NCBI GenBank assembly: GCA_033964015.1 | Contig: CM066919.1 | Coordinates: forward strand, 186,001-250,000 | Length of the DNA stretch: 64,000 nt | Source of the DNA: Scolanthus callimorphus | Lineage: Eukaryota; Cnidaria; Anthozoa; Actiniaria; Edwardsiidae | Direction of reading: 5' to 3' | Shown here: one piece after another, positions 22,178 to 33,337 of the stretch | How positions within the stretch are numbered: the first letter of the stretch is position 1 | Layout: every line of letters begins with the position of its first letter | Made by a program: the position numbers and the translations under genes | Notes under the pieces: generated by a model | Database searches by the model: none | What the model was told of the DNA's origin: nothing | Seen by the model: only the letters and a program-made list of their open reading frames with translations

Positions 22178-23126
22178 TGTGACCAGATCACTTTTCAGTG
22201 ATTTTAAGTTCGCAAAACTCAGAAAGAGGACTTTAGAATTATTACTTTTTTGTATCAGCACAAGGGAGAAGTAGGCGTTGTTATCTTCTTCCGTTGTGTG
22301 CGCAGTCTGCTGTGTAATGGTTGCCGCTAATTTCCTAATTGCGCAAATTGCCGCTAAGTAGGTAAATAGTTCCTTTGTTGACCGGAAATCTAGTAAGGGC
22401 GGAACCCGTGTTTAAGTTTTGTTTAATTAATTTCTATTACAAGCTCGTTAGTGATAGCTAGTATAAATACGCGGATTTAGGTTATTAGAGAGCAGAGATT
22501 GAAGAAGAGCAAAGCTGAGAAGTCGCAAAGCAGAGACAGTCAACAAGAGTCGGGGCTTTGTCCCCGGCCGGCTAAAGTCTTCAGTGTAAGCTGTGCTCTG
22601 TTCTCCGTTGTAAGTATTTTCGGAAAGATAGATTAGCTTTAGGATTTCAAGTATTCGTACAGTATAGAGTTTTCGAACAAGATTTTGTGCGCAACAAGTG
22701 TTTCTGAGTAAGAATGTTTAGAGTCGTTTTGGAATTGTGACACAATAGTTTTCAGAAGAGTTTTTGGTATTTCGCTAGAGTTTCGTGAGAGTTTTGACGG
22801 CTTTGAGTAGTTTTGGTTAGAATTATTTAAAGAGTTTCGCCTTATAGAATTTCACATGTATCGTAACAGTTTTGTAATATGTTCGTAAGTTCCGTAATAA
22901 ATCTCTTATAAGTCCACTCCTTGCATCCATCATTTGTTCTCACGTTGCCTTCGCTCGCGGATCCTGATAAGTTTTATGTTCAGTTAATTTCAGTTTAAGT
23001 TTTAGGCGCGTCCTTATGTTAGCGTCGAAACCTTTCCTTTCGCTTTTTAGTTCTATTTTCTAGACCGCGTGGAACGACGGCGCTTCCCGAGATTCCGGGA
23101 GTCGTCGCACGTTTTCGCCGGTTACA
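22178..23126. repeat. 3' long terminal repeat
   Basis: 949 bp, identical in length to the 5' copy. The one difference I can see is GTCGTCGCGCG to GTCGTCGCACG near the 3' end. It is followed by CTTAGC, the target duplicate. Confidence 0.9.
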
Positions 23127-24197
23127 CTTAGCTAGCAAAAGGGTATAAGGGTGTGAATTGATTAAACAAATTTCAGCTAAAATATACTAAAGAATTAGGA
23201 AAAGCGAGCCAAGGACAAAGAAATTTTAAGGCGTTTGAGTGCCAGTTCGATCCCGTGTAATCCAATCTCGTGATATGATATATGATGACACATTGAAACG
23301 TCACTATTGTGCTTTTGTAATGCTCTAAAATGGACGAAACTCTATTTGTAGGCCGCATTCAGAGGTGCATATAAAAGCTAAAGGAAGAGCAAAACCGATC
23401 CAAAGGATAAAATCCCAATGAACGGTAAATCCTTCAGTATTACTAGTAGTAACTTAGTGACTATTTATATACATCAGGCGAATATGTCAAGTCTGAATGA
23501 TCGGTGTCTCCTTGTGTTACTCTGAAGAAGTGGTGACGTGACTTGTAGGTCATACAGATAAATATTTCTCTCATTCCAAAACGTTTCAAAATGCTAGCCA
23601 ATTTTATTGGTGTACCATCTACAATTCATTTAAGTAATGCTTTATCATAAGGTTAGTGATACGAGGAGAGTGCGGGAATCGCCTTCTTAGAGTTAACATA
23701 TGTTGTGAAAAGCATGTGAATCAGAAACAATGTTTTTTTTATTTATGTCATATAGTTACGGTCATGACTCCTAGTCGACTAGTCCTTGAATGACGTTACC
23801 CGGATATTTTTTTCTTTGAATTTTGCTTGCTCGAAATTTGTTTTACCTCTGCCCGCCATCACTTTTCTATTTTTCCGTCCCCCTTAGTGAGTCCGGTTAG
23901 CCAGAGGAGGGAGGGATAGCACGTTTGAGTAACCAAAGCACTACGTGCACTCAGAGGGTGAACACTTTTGGCAGTCAAGAGATTCCTCAAGGGCCTTGTT
24001 AGAGAGAGGGTCTCAACATCCGCTATGTGATAAAAAAATGTTTTCGATGGATTTTTTCACAATCATATAAACAAAAATCTCGTGCACTCCATATCATATC
24101 AATGTTATAGTCACCGGTAGGTGATTATAGCTCTATCTGTTTGCTCGGCTATGAACGTTGTGCGCTATCGAAAAACCCATCGTTAAAATGTCAGGTA
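23127..24197. other. Intergenic interval, no recognisable feature
   Basis: AT-rich, short frames only. The right flank of the LTR insertion continues the sequence seen at its left. Confidence 0.5.
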
Positions 24198-24635
24198 CAG
24201 TAAAAACCCGCATAAAAGAACATGTGGTTTAAGAACACTCAGGCTGAAATTTGGTCAAAAAGGTACCTTATACATAAGAACACATGCAGCCTGAAAAATG
24301 AAAATTGTTCTTGTATAAAAAAATTGCTGCCAGTTAGATTCGAGTACAGTAACCCACTTTGTGGTAGAGTACCCAGGAGATCAATATGATGTGCTAGACC
24401 ATGCACACACAGTTCTACACCAGGAATTCCAGGGTAATTAAGCAATTGTTTTTTAGACTTGACTAATTGTTGTTACTAAATGACTGTCACCTTTCTAGTG
24501 TATGCAGTATTTGATGTTAAGAAACAACTTTAAGAACACCTTAAGAACATTTTCAGGCTAATTTTGCAGAAAACACCCAATATACAAGAACAAAATCAGC
24601 CTGATTCTCCTGTTCTTTTATGCGGGTTTTTACTG
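24198..24635. mobile_element. Tc1/mariner-like MITE (CAGTAAAAACCCGC ends)
   Basis: CAGTAAAAACCCGCATAAAA and TTTTATGCGGGTTTTTACTG are perfect inverted ends, with TA on both sides, the target duplication of Tc1/mariner elements. 438 bp without a transposase. A 122-bp relative sits at 57151-57272 in an ARFGEF intron. Confidence 0.85.
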
Positions 24636-25819
24636 TAATCCATGATCATATAAAGCCCGGCTAGTCATGTTAGGACACAAGAGTCTTTTAAATTAGCCCA
24701 CTGACATGTAATTTTCTTTCCAATTGTACATATTATGTGATAAGACTCTAGAAAAGAAATGCACTAGAAGCTACTAGGAAATAGATGTATACATAGGCGT
24801 TTGTACGTTTTTATGCAAAAATGATTAAACAAAGTTTGAAATTACAAAATAATTGTTTTATTTGGGGAGGGGGGGGGGGTATGAAGTTGGATGAGTCCCA
24901 TGAACAACGAAAAGTTGTAATAGAAATGTTGGAAAATATTACATTTTTCAGGCATTTATGAAAAGAAAATCATGTGAGACATGAGCTTTACGCGATTTAA
25001 AACTAAATGAAAATCCAAAAAAATGCCGACTTTTTTCAAATTTATTGAGAAGGAAACCCGATCAAAACGCGGAGTTTTGAAAGGTTTTATAACTGGGAAA
25101 CGTGTGCAAACACTATCTTTACATAACATTTTCTGACAGGAAAATACGTGTAAAGATGCACTTTACCACGTTTTCTTTTAAAGAAAACTCGATGAAAAGC
25201 CAACGTTTTCTACAAGGGAAACGCAATAAAACCCGATGAAATTTGTAGTTTTCATTAGATTTAGTCACCTTTTCTGCAACTGTAAACGCAACTTTTCATG
25301 TCGTGTTCCCTACGAATAACAATGGAAACCGCGTCAACTGTAAACTAAGGTGAAATAAAGACTTTTATGCTGGAGCGTGCCTTGATTATTGGCGATCTCG
25401 ACTAGGCGGCGCAGTACGTAAAACGCTAGGCCGTGAGTTGGTATTTGACAAGATCATTACAGTTGGAACTTTCTGGCCACCAACGACTCAAAAATAAATA
25501 AATATCAAACGCGCTTTGAAATACTTTCATCTCCGGGAAGAAAGAGAAGGAAAGCGCTAAAGTAAACTTTCGACTGACAACTTCTTATACATCTTCCAAA
25601 CAAATCGCTTGTTTGGAGCTACACTGTAGATCTCCCGTCCCCACTAACACGCTGATCGTTTTCACATAATCCATATAAGTTTGAAAACGAATACTTTTGA
25701 AAACGCATTAGTGTGGACAGAGGCTGATATGCCACTTGCGGTGTATGGTCAGCGCGTGGAATTAGTTTGCACGACTAGGAAAGGAAAAAGAATCAAAAGA
25801 ATTACCACTAGATACTTTT

Positions 25820-26090
25820 ATAGAACAATTCTTTATACGTTTTATATCTGAACTTTTCATCGTACGTTTCTTAGATTTTTATCTGCAATACATTCCCAGT
25901 ATGTTTATAAATCGTAATTTTGCCACCAGCCACCCAAGTGGCCGTGTATTACTGATTTTTTTTTCGTATCTTATGATTTTCACAAGTCATCACAAGCTGA
26001 CAAGCTATGTTTTACATACCCTCTAGAGACGGATTTTGGGGAAAATGTGTGACATTGAACGAGAGCTGCGTATGTGTGTGTCTTTTAGGG
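25820..26090. repeat. Arm of a 3-kb-spaced inverted repeat
   Basis: The segment from TTCTTTATACGTTTTATATC to ACGAGAGCTGCGTATGTGTG is present in reverse complement at 29410-29670, with about 10-15% differences by eye. Parts recur around 35640-35790. The arms enclose the 520-bp tandem array. Confidence 0.7.
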
Positions 26091-26299
26091 GGAGGGGGAG
26101 TTCGAGGAGGGGGTAGGGAGTTGGAGATTTCACCAACATGTGTATATTCTTCAGGTGACGTGTGCATCGGTCATGGATCTGGCTTATTTTATTCTCTCAA
26201 TGAAACCAATAATTCCTCTCTACTTGGTGTGTAAGGGACCGGTCACTTAACGTGATCCTCCCTCAGAGCAGTAAAACGTTTTTGTGATACCCCCCTTCA

Positions 26300-28770
26300 C
26301 GCTGTGAAGGTAGTGTCTTCGTTGCGCGAGTTGCCAAAACTAATATTAGATGATATTCTTTATGCGTGTGAAGCGAGCCGAAATATTTATTATGTACTAA
26401 GTGAAGTGAAGTAGAAAAATGCAAATGATAGAGAAGTTGTTGGGAGAACTACTTAGAACATTTCTTGCGGTCCCCCCTTTTAGGGCTTCAGGTTTCTTTA
26501 GTTGCGTGCGAAGCGCGCCCGAATTTTGATAAACGCATTTCATCAAGCCTGAGAGGTGCAGATGAACATTCCGTTTTTTATGTATAGTAAACAGTTCTTG
26601 TAGGTTCGATTATTCATGCGCGCAATTGCGCGCCGAAATGACGAAATTATTATTCATTTGCGTGAAGCGCGACATAGTGACTGCCCGCCAGGCCTATCAC
26701 TGCAGGGCATTTTTGGTAGAGTTTGTTTTCCCTCGCCAAGATACACTTGTTCTTGTGAACGCTGTAAAAGTAGTGTCTTCGTTGCGCGAGTTGCCAAAAA
26801 CTAATATATAGAGGATATTACACGGTGGCGCGAAGATATGGAGTTTGATTTTCGAGTGGCAAGAACAATATTTTACGAATGAGCGCAGCGAATGAGTAAA
26901 ATATTGTTTTTGACACGAGAAAATAAAACTCATATCTCCAAGCCACTGTGTAATTTTCTTTTTATTATATAGACAAACCAGAAAAAATATTCCAAACTGA
27001 TTTCCAAACATTTTTGTTTTGACCGATATCCTCACTAGTGAGGATATGGAAAATATGTCACTGAGGACCCGGATGTAGCTTCGTATGAGATCTACGAGTG
27101 GCGTATTTCCCAGTAAAACACTCGTGTCTATATAATAATAGATGATATTCTTTATGCGTGTGAAGCGCGCCGGAAGCGCGTGTGTTCGTTGCGCGAGTTG
27201 CCAAAAGCTAATATTAGATGATGTTCTTTAAGCTTGTGAAGCGCGCCGAAATATTTATTCTAAGTGAAGTGAAGTAGAAAAATGCAAATGATAGAGAAGT
27301 TGTTGGAAGAACTACTTGAAAAATTTCTTGTGGTCCCCCCATTTAGGGCTTCAGGTTTCTTTAGTTGTGCGCGAAGCGCGCCCGAATTTTGATAAACGCA
27401 TTTTATCAAGCCTCAGAGGTGCAGATGAACATTCCGTTTTTTATGTATAGTAAACAGTTCTTGTAGGTTTGATTATTCATGCGCGCAATTGCGCGCCGAA
27501 ATGACGAAATTATTATTATTCATTTGCGTGAAGCGCGACCATGACGAATTTCTATGCCTGTAACGTCGAACGTACGCTTACTCTTCTTTCGAACATAGTG
27601 ACTGCCCGCCAGGCCTATCACTGCAGGGCATTTTTGGTAGAGTTTGTTTTCCCTCGCCAAGATACACTTGTTCTTGTGAACGCTGTGAAAGTAGTGTGTT
27701 CGTTGCGCGAGTTGCCAAAAACTAATATTAATGATTAATGATGTTCTTTAAGCGTGTGAAGCGCGCCGAAATATTTATTATGTACTAAGTGAAGTGAAGT
27801 AGAAAAATGCAAATGATAGAGAAGTTGTTGGAAGAACTACTTAAAAAATTTCTTGTGGTCCCCCCTTTTAGGGCTTCAGGTTTCTTTAGTTGCGCGCGAA
27901 GCGCGCCCGAATTTTGATAAACGCATTTCATCAAGCCTCAGAGGTGCAGATGAACATTCCGTTTTTTATGTATAGTAAACAGTTCTTGTAGGTTTGATTA
28001 TTCATGCGCGCAATTGCGCGCCGAAATGACGAAATTATTATTATTCATTTGCGTGAAGCGCGACCATGATGAATTTCTATGCCTGTAACGTCGAACGTAC
28101 GCTTACTCTTCTTTCGAACAAAGTGACTGCCCGCCAGGCCTATCACTGCAGGGCATTTTTGGTAGAGTTTGTTTTCCCTCGCCAAGATACACTTGTTCTT
28201 GTGAACGCTGTGAAGGTAGTGTCTTCGTTGCGCGAGTTGCCAAAAACTAATATTAGATGATATTCTTTATGCGTGTGAAGCGCGCCGAAATATTTATTAT
28301 GTACTAAGTGAAGTGAAGTAGAAAAATGCAAATGATAGAGAAGTTGTTGGAAGAACTACTTAGAAAATTTCTTGTGGTCCCCCCTTTTAGGGCTTCAGGT
28401 ATAAAATAAAATTGATAAACGCATTTCATCAAGCCTCAGAGGTGCAGATGAACATTCCGTTTTTTATGTATAGTAAACAATTCTTGTAGGTTTGATTATT
28501 CATGCGCGAAATTGCCCGCCGAAATGACGAAATTATTGTTATTCATTTGAGTGAAGCGCGACCATGACGAATTTCTATGCCTGTATATTCTTTATGCGTG
28601 TGAAGCGCGCCGAAATATTTATTATGTACTAAGTGAAGTGAAGTAGAAAATGTAAATGATAGAGAAGTTGTCGGAAGAACTACTTAGAAAATTTATTGTG
28701 GTCCCCTTTTAGGGCTGATATGATATTCTTTATGCGCGAGAAGTTGCACAGTTGCCGTTTAGCATGTTTT
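26300..28770. repeat. Tandem array with a unit of about 520 bp
   Basis: Units begin TTCTTTATGCGTGTGAAGCGCGCC at about 26353, 27134 (truncated), 27223, 27743, 28261 and 28589, with full spacing of 518-520 bp. Each unit carries GCGCGCGAAGCGCGCC and CATGCGCGCAATTGCGCGCC palindromes and a ccgccaggcctatcactgcagggc segment. The short frames that cross the copies (for example 27541 and 28066) are translations of the repeat. The last copies are progressively shortened. Fragments also lie at 9.3, 29.7, 34.3 and 35.4 kb. Confidence 0.85.
26818..26953. mobile_element. Small foldback MITE inside the tandem array
   Basis: TTACACGGTGGCGCGAAGATATGGAGTTT and AAACTCATATCTCCAAGCCACTGTGTAA are inverted ends (about 28 bp each) of a 136-bp element that also carries ACGAATGAGCGCAGCGAATGAG. 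It occurs in only one repeat unit, so it arrived after amplification or was lost from the others. Confidence 0.7.
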
Positions 28771-28804
28771 TGCTCATTTTCCAATACTAGTAGGCTTTAA
28801 AAAG

Positions 28805-28950
28805 ACACGGACCCCCCCCCCCCCCCCCTTATTTTTATTTCCGAGTATCCCCCCGTCCTGGGATGCAGAGTATATATAGTAGCTTCGCGAATGCTTCGCC
28901 AGTTATTGACTCTGAGGAGTGTTAACACCAAGCAAGAACAAAGTGAAAAG
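28805..28950 (+). promoter_or_regulatory. MITE end, TATA promoter and first exon, cassette A2
   Basis: Duplicate of 16630-16768. A poly-C run and TTATTTTTATTTCCGAGTAT (right end of the 16.3-kb MITE) lie immediately before TATATATA (28871-28878). The exon ends GAAAAG at 28950 before GTAAGATAAAAC. The upstream flank differs from copy A1: here it is CACAGTTGCCGTTTAGCATG, also found after the conserved blocks near 5.67 and 42.70 kb. Confidence 0.5.
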
Positions 28951-29409
28951 GTAAGATAAAACAGGAGGCCATCCCATGAGTAGGAGCTTTATCTCTCACT
29001 CTAGGACGACTAGCTATGGAGGCAGCATTTTCACTGACCTGGCTATATTTAGAAGCATCAGTTTTTTATTGTTTTCCAAAACTCTGATTCCCATTGAAGG
29101 ACACAAAAATCTTCATGGTCGGATATTGTTGATTTTTTTTTTGCAACACTGCTACTTTTTTAATGTTTAGAGTGGGTTATTGGTCAGTTTACAATGTCAC
29201 CTACCTCAGAGACCCAAATTATTCACTCTATGTTTAAGAATTTTGCGATTATATGGTGAAATAAAGACTTTTATGCTGGAGCGCGCCGTGACATTATTAG
29301 CGATATCAACATGTACATTACAGTCAAAAGACATGAGGCGTGCCCCCCTAGAGTTCATATTCAATTCATTATTCCATTATTGATTTCATTATTCAATCCA
29401 AAAATGCAA

Positions 29410-29670
29410 TTTTCAAAGACACACACATACGCAGTTCTCGGTCACATTTTCCCGTAAATCCGCCCCTGGAGGGTATGTAAAACAAAGCTTGTGACTTGTG
29501 AAAAACATAAGATACGAAGCCAAAAAACTACAGTAATACACTACAAACACCACTTGGGTGGCTGATGGCAAAATTACGATTTATAAAACATACCGAGAAT
29601 GCGTATGGGCAGATAAATATCTGAGAAACGTACGATGAAAATTTCAGACATAAAACGTATAAAGAATTGT
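29410..29670. repeat. Second arm of the inverted repeat with 25820-26090
   Basis: Reverse-complement counterpart of 25820-26090, beginning GACACACACATACGCAGTTC. It includes AAATCCGCCCCTGGAGGG, an element-end string of the GGATCCGCC family that the first arm lacks in this form. Confidence 0.65.
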
Positions 29671-30110
29671 TCGTGAGTTCTCACCGACTATATATTTGAT
29701 GATATTTTTAATGCGCGTGAAACGCGCCGAAATTTTGTGAAGTGAAGTGAAGTAGAAAAATGCAAATGATAGAGATGTTGCTGGAATAACATCTTTTTAA
29801 GAGCCCAATTTTTTTTAGAGATTCTTTTCCCTAGCTTGACTCTCTGCAATATTTTTAATTATTTTGGAAGGATTGGCCTTGCACGAATTTTTTTTTCTTT
29901 GTTAACACCTGAAGGTATATGCAAATGTTTCTGTATTAGCGGCACTGTTCCAGTCGGGCTACTTTTATTGTTTTAGCCCCACACTTGAACCAATCAAAGA
30001 ACTCATTGAACTTAAGAGGCTACACTACATAATAAATCAAAGGCAACTTGTTTTCGAAGGCTATAAACCAGAGAAAATAAATTATTTTCTGGTCTTGCTA
30101 CTTGCTGGCT

Positions 30111-30178
30111 ATAAAAGACAAGACACCGGACCCAGACTACGCGAACTTCCCTGAGGCAATTAAGGTATAACATTCTTT
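30111..30178 (+). promoter_or_regulatory. TATA promoter and first exon, cassette B1
   Basis: GGCTATAAAAGACAAGACAC is followed by a short exon-like stretch (CGAACTTCCCTGAGGCAATTAAG) that ends before a GTATAA donor-like site at about 30165. The same TATA, spacing and exon occur at 36252-36310 with a GTAACG donor. Within 3.2 kb downstream lies the small secreted-protein gene, whose 5' UTR begins at an acceptor at 33316, so this is its likely promoter. Confidence 0.45.
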
Positions 30179-30294
30179 CATTCATTTTTACGATATTTTG
30201 TTTAATTGATCGAAGTTTGATTGAAGTTTCATAACAGTTCGAGGAAAAGTATATCACTTAGTTTAGTCCAAATAGCAAGAATTGAAATATAATT

Positions 30295-31619
30295 CACTAT
30301 GGTCGGTTGCTAGTGCTTTTTCTCCCGGAAGCTACTTAAATTAAATTTTAGGCTCAACGAGGAGTAGATTATATTCCAAATGAAGCAAAACAATACTAAA
30401 CATCTTACTCAAGAAAAAAAATCCCATTTTGTACAATTGTAATGGTATTTTTCGTGTTTTCTTGAAAATATGACGTCATAAGTGACTCCTATTTTTAGTA
30501 ACAACATCGGAAATTTGTAAAGCAGTGTTGAAAACGTTACAAACTTTTTTGCTACACAAAAATAAGATTTATAGCGAAAACTCCAACTCAATCCGATAAA
30601 ATGGTGTGAAGTTACAGCTAATGAAAGGATTCAAAATTCCCGCCTGATGACCATATATGGTCAATATTGAGGCTATTTAAACGCGAGGAAGAATTAATGG
30701 TTCGACACAGGAACAAAGACAACGTTGTATAAAATCAAAATTTTGAGGTTTGTGGGGCTATGACGCGTTTTTCGTCACGAAATACGTCATAACGACGCCA
30801 TTATGGCCAATTATGACGTATTTCGTGACGAAAAACGCGTCATAGCCCCACATACCTCAAATCATATCATTGAATCATAGTCGTTTTTGCCGAATGCACT
30901 TGGGAGGACTGGGTCGAGTCGCGCGCGGGCTAGTGTGGGTATTTTAGCGTGGTTACCAAGCCAAAAGCAATGGTGGACAGATCGAGAACTCGAGTCTCTG
31001 TGATTCCTGCAAGTTTTCATTCAAAATTTCACAGTTTTCTTGCTACTTTTGCCGAAATTCTTATCAAAAGAGGATCTCCTGTGACTTCCTTATAAGGTAA
31101 ATGATTCCAAATATGGTTTGGCCGTGAGGTGTTGAAAATCGCAATTTTCGGTTGGAGATTGTTTCATATGTGAAAAAACTACAATTTCAATTTTATACAA
31201 CACTGTCCTTGTTCCTGTGTCGAACCATTAATTCTTCCTCGCGTTTAAATAGCCTCAATATTGACCATATATGGTCATTAGGCGGGAATTTTGAATTCTT
31301 TCATTAGCTGTAACTTCACGCCATTTTATCCAATCGAGATGCGGTTTTCGCCATAAATCATAACATTTTATAAAGAAAACTAATATATGATTTTGACTGT
31401 TTCTTTCCTAAATTTTTATACTAATGTCAAATTTAGTCATCAATTATGACGTCACAATAGCAGTCACATGGGATCACATGGCACAAATTGAAAGATAATT
31501 TATTAACCTACTTTCCTGCCAAGTTTCGTCACATTCGATGCAAACTACTTCTGTCTATGCCCGGAAACTCTCAGTTTTGAGAGGTGTGGGAGAAAAAGCC
31601 CTAGCAACCGACCACCGTG
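30295..31619. mobile_element. CACTA-like foldback element with a visible empty site
   Basis: The element starts CACTATGGTCGGTTGCTAG and ends with CTAGCAACCGACCACCGTG, and is flanked by ATT on both sides (30292-30294, 31620-31622). The paralogous segment at about 36475 reads straight through as ATATAATTGGTGC, the empty target. The arms are long inverted repeats (30605-30745 pairs with 31180-31320), and the interior holds a second palindrome at 30750-30862. 1325 bp with no transposase. A CACTA end and 3-bp target duplication fit the CMC/EnSpm group; one end is CACGG rather than CACTA. Confidence 0.85.
30750..30862. repeat. Long perfect-type palindrome within the foldback
   Basis: GTGGGGCTATGACGCGTTTT...GTATTTCGTGACG on one side is matched by its reverse complement on the other, meeting around GCCATTATGGCC. 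The stem is about 45 bp and holds TGACG half-sites. Confidence 0.85.
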
Positions 31620-31622
31620 ATT

Positions 31623-33315
31623 GGTGCAAAACATTGCTCGAGAAAGTCAACCCAAGTAACATGAAGTAAGTTTTCAGTCTTTTAGGAAACTTCACAAAAC
31701 AATATGCGACGTTTTTTTATTACCGTTTTGAATCGCTGTCCAAAGTAAGTTTGACTTTTTTATGACTAAGTCTTGGCATTTTCTCAACGTAAACATTCAG
31801 CACAAATTCAATGCAAGTTGCGCAAATTCAATTTCTAAAACGAAAAGTTATCGGTTATATCTGCTTGCTGTTTTTTGCCACCATGTTTTAGTGTATCTTG
31901 CTGTTTACGCGTTTCATAGCGACAAAACTATTTAAGATGGGCCATGGAGACGTCGAAATTAATTCTATAACATGATTTGTCTTGATAATTTTAATTTTAG
32001 CCATGGCATATCATATTGAAGGTCGGGGGCAGTTTTTTGAACATGCGACACGGGCGTGTGGAAAAGAAATTCACGACAGCAATACAAGCAATATACAATT
32101 CTTTAATACAGCGTGTTCTGAAATCTTATACTAGCGTCTATTTTGCTTTACGAATCGGTTGGCTTGGCGTCTATTTGCTTCCTGGATAATGGCGATATTT
32201 CCAGTAAATCACTTGTTAATTAAAACTACCTAAATTAATCAAAAATTAGAGATTTGCATAAAATGACTCAGATCAATTCGGTCAATCTCCGACATAGGCT
32301 TTAGGCTTTTGGGTGACAAACTTTATTGAAACCACTATATGCAAGAGTTTGTACGGTTTGTTTAAAATAAACAAAGCATTCTCTCAGGTAACTTAAGGCC
32401 TGGGCGGAAGCCCAATCCAAAATGGCGGACGTAAAACTGAGGGGGGTGATCCATCTCTAAAACCAATGCCTCTGAGGGATCCAAGCAATCTACATTTGGA
32501 TACCTTTGGTCATTCTCAATCATTTTCACCAATGTTGGTCTCTATGGCAACAAATGTATGACCTCTGACCTTAAATTTAATTTCTAGGCAAATGGCCTGC
32601 ATTCAATGGGGATAAGTGAAATCGTTCCCCAGAGTGCATTATAGTGTTTGTTATATAGTGTAGATTATTGATCCAACGAGGATGGCTGGAAATGTTTTTT
32701 AGGATAGCTTTATTTGTGATGATGTAATATGATACCTCTCCTTTTCTTAAAATGCGGATAACTTGGACATCCATCCTCGTTGGAATGGTAATCTACGCCC
32801 GACACTGGTCATAATAACACCAATTGGGAAACCATTGGTATGACCCCCATCGAATGCAGAGACCTGAAAGAAAATTGTGCCTTTGTCACGCTCTTACAAG
32901 TCACGCAACCCGTTGACATGGTAACCAAATACATCAAATGAAACGTCTCACTGGGTGTACCAACCTTAACGAAAAACATTCTACGGAAGACATTTTGTAT
33001 ACCCTAGAGAATTTTTTTCAGTATTTTTTCGCATTTTTTTTTTTAAAAAACACCCATGCCTTAATATATTTTAATTTTAAAATGCTAGTTTTACTAGCAT
33101 AATCGAGAAAGGCCTAGACGCATGTGCGAGATTTAATACAGAGCCGCTGAGAGAAAGACCTTTCAGTGCATGCCCCAACGTTCAAAATGAGCCAATCAGA
33201 AGGCTCTCAAATGGATGTCCCCAGAGTCCCCTGCGAAGTCAATGAGCGAGCCGGGAGCTCTGGGTACGAGAATGTGACAGTATGTGAAAACCAACTGGCG
33301 CCATTAATATTTTCA
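31623..33315. other. Intron-like or intergenic DNA upstream of the peptide gene
   Basis: 31623-32110 continues the duplicated cassette B1 (matching 36478-36985). Downstream is unique AT-rich DNA with a short ATGGCGGACG start-like motif at 32424 that stops after 12 codons, then the dispersed repeat at 33115-33230. If cassette B1 drives the peptide gene, this is its 5' UTR intron. Confidence 0.4.
33115..33230. repeat. Dispersed repeat fragment shared with 12362-12490
   Basis: Same ordered blocks as the copy at 12.4 kb (ATACAGAGCCG, TGAGAGAAAGA, CAACGTTCAAA, CCAATCAG, TCAAATGGATGTC). It lies just upstream of the predicted 5' UTR acceptor of the peptide gene and could act as a promoter-proximal element. 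Confidence 0.6.
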
Positions 33316-33337
33316 GACAGACTGAAGTCATATCAAC

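Larger units (their letters stand above)
20126..23126. mobile_element. Non-autonomous LTR retrotransposon (Ty3/Gypsy-like ends)
   Basis: Two 949-bp direct repeats (20126-21074 and 22178-23126), TGTGACC...GGTTACA, differ at only about one visible base and are flanked by a CTTA target duplication. The 5' LTR is followed by TTTTGGTACCAGGAGTGGGG, a plausible primer-binding site. The 3' LTR is preceded by a purine-rich AACAAAAGAGGTGGCGAA after a CGAGGACGAGTCG string of the kind seen at the 3' end of Gypsy elements. The 1103-bp interior has frames of at most 106 codons and no protease, reverse transcriptase or integrase motif that I can see. It therefore needs enzymes in trans. Near-identical LTRs imply a young insertion. 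Confidence 0.9.

Noticed and set aside
30750..30862. CRISPR-like or microRNA hairpin
   Set aside because: It is a single long palindrome inside a transposable foldback, with no spacer array and no typical pre-miRNA loop; eukaryotic context.
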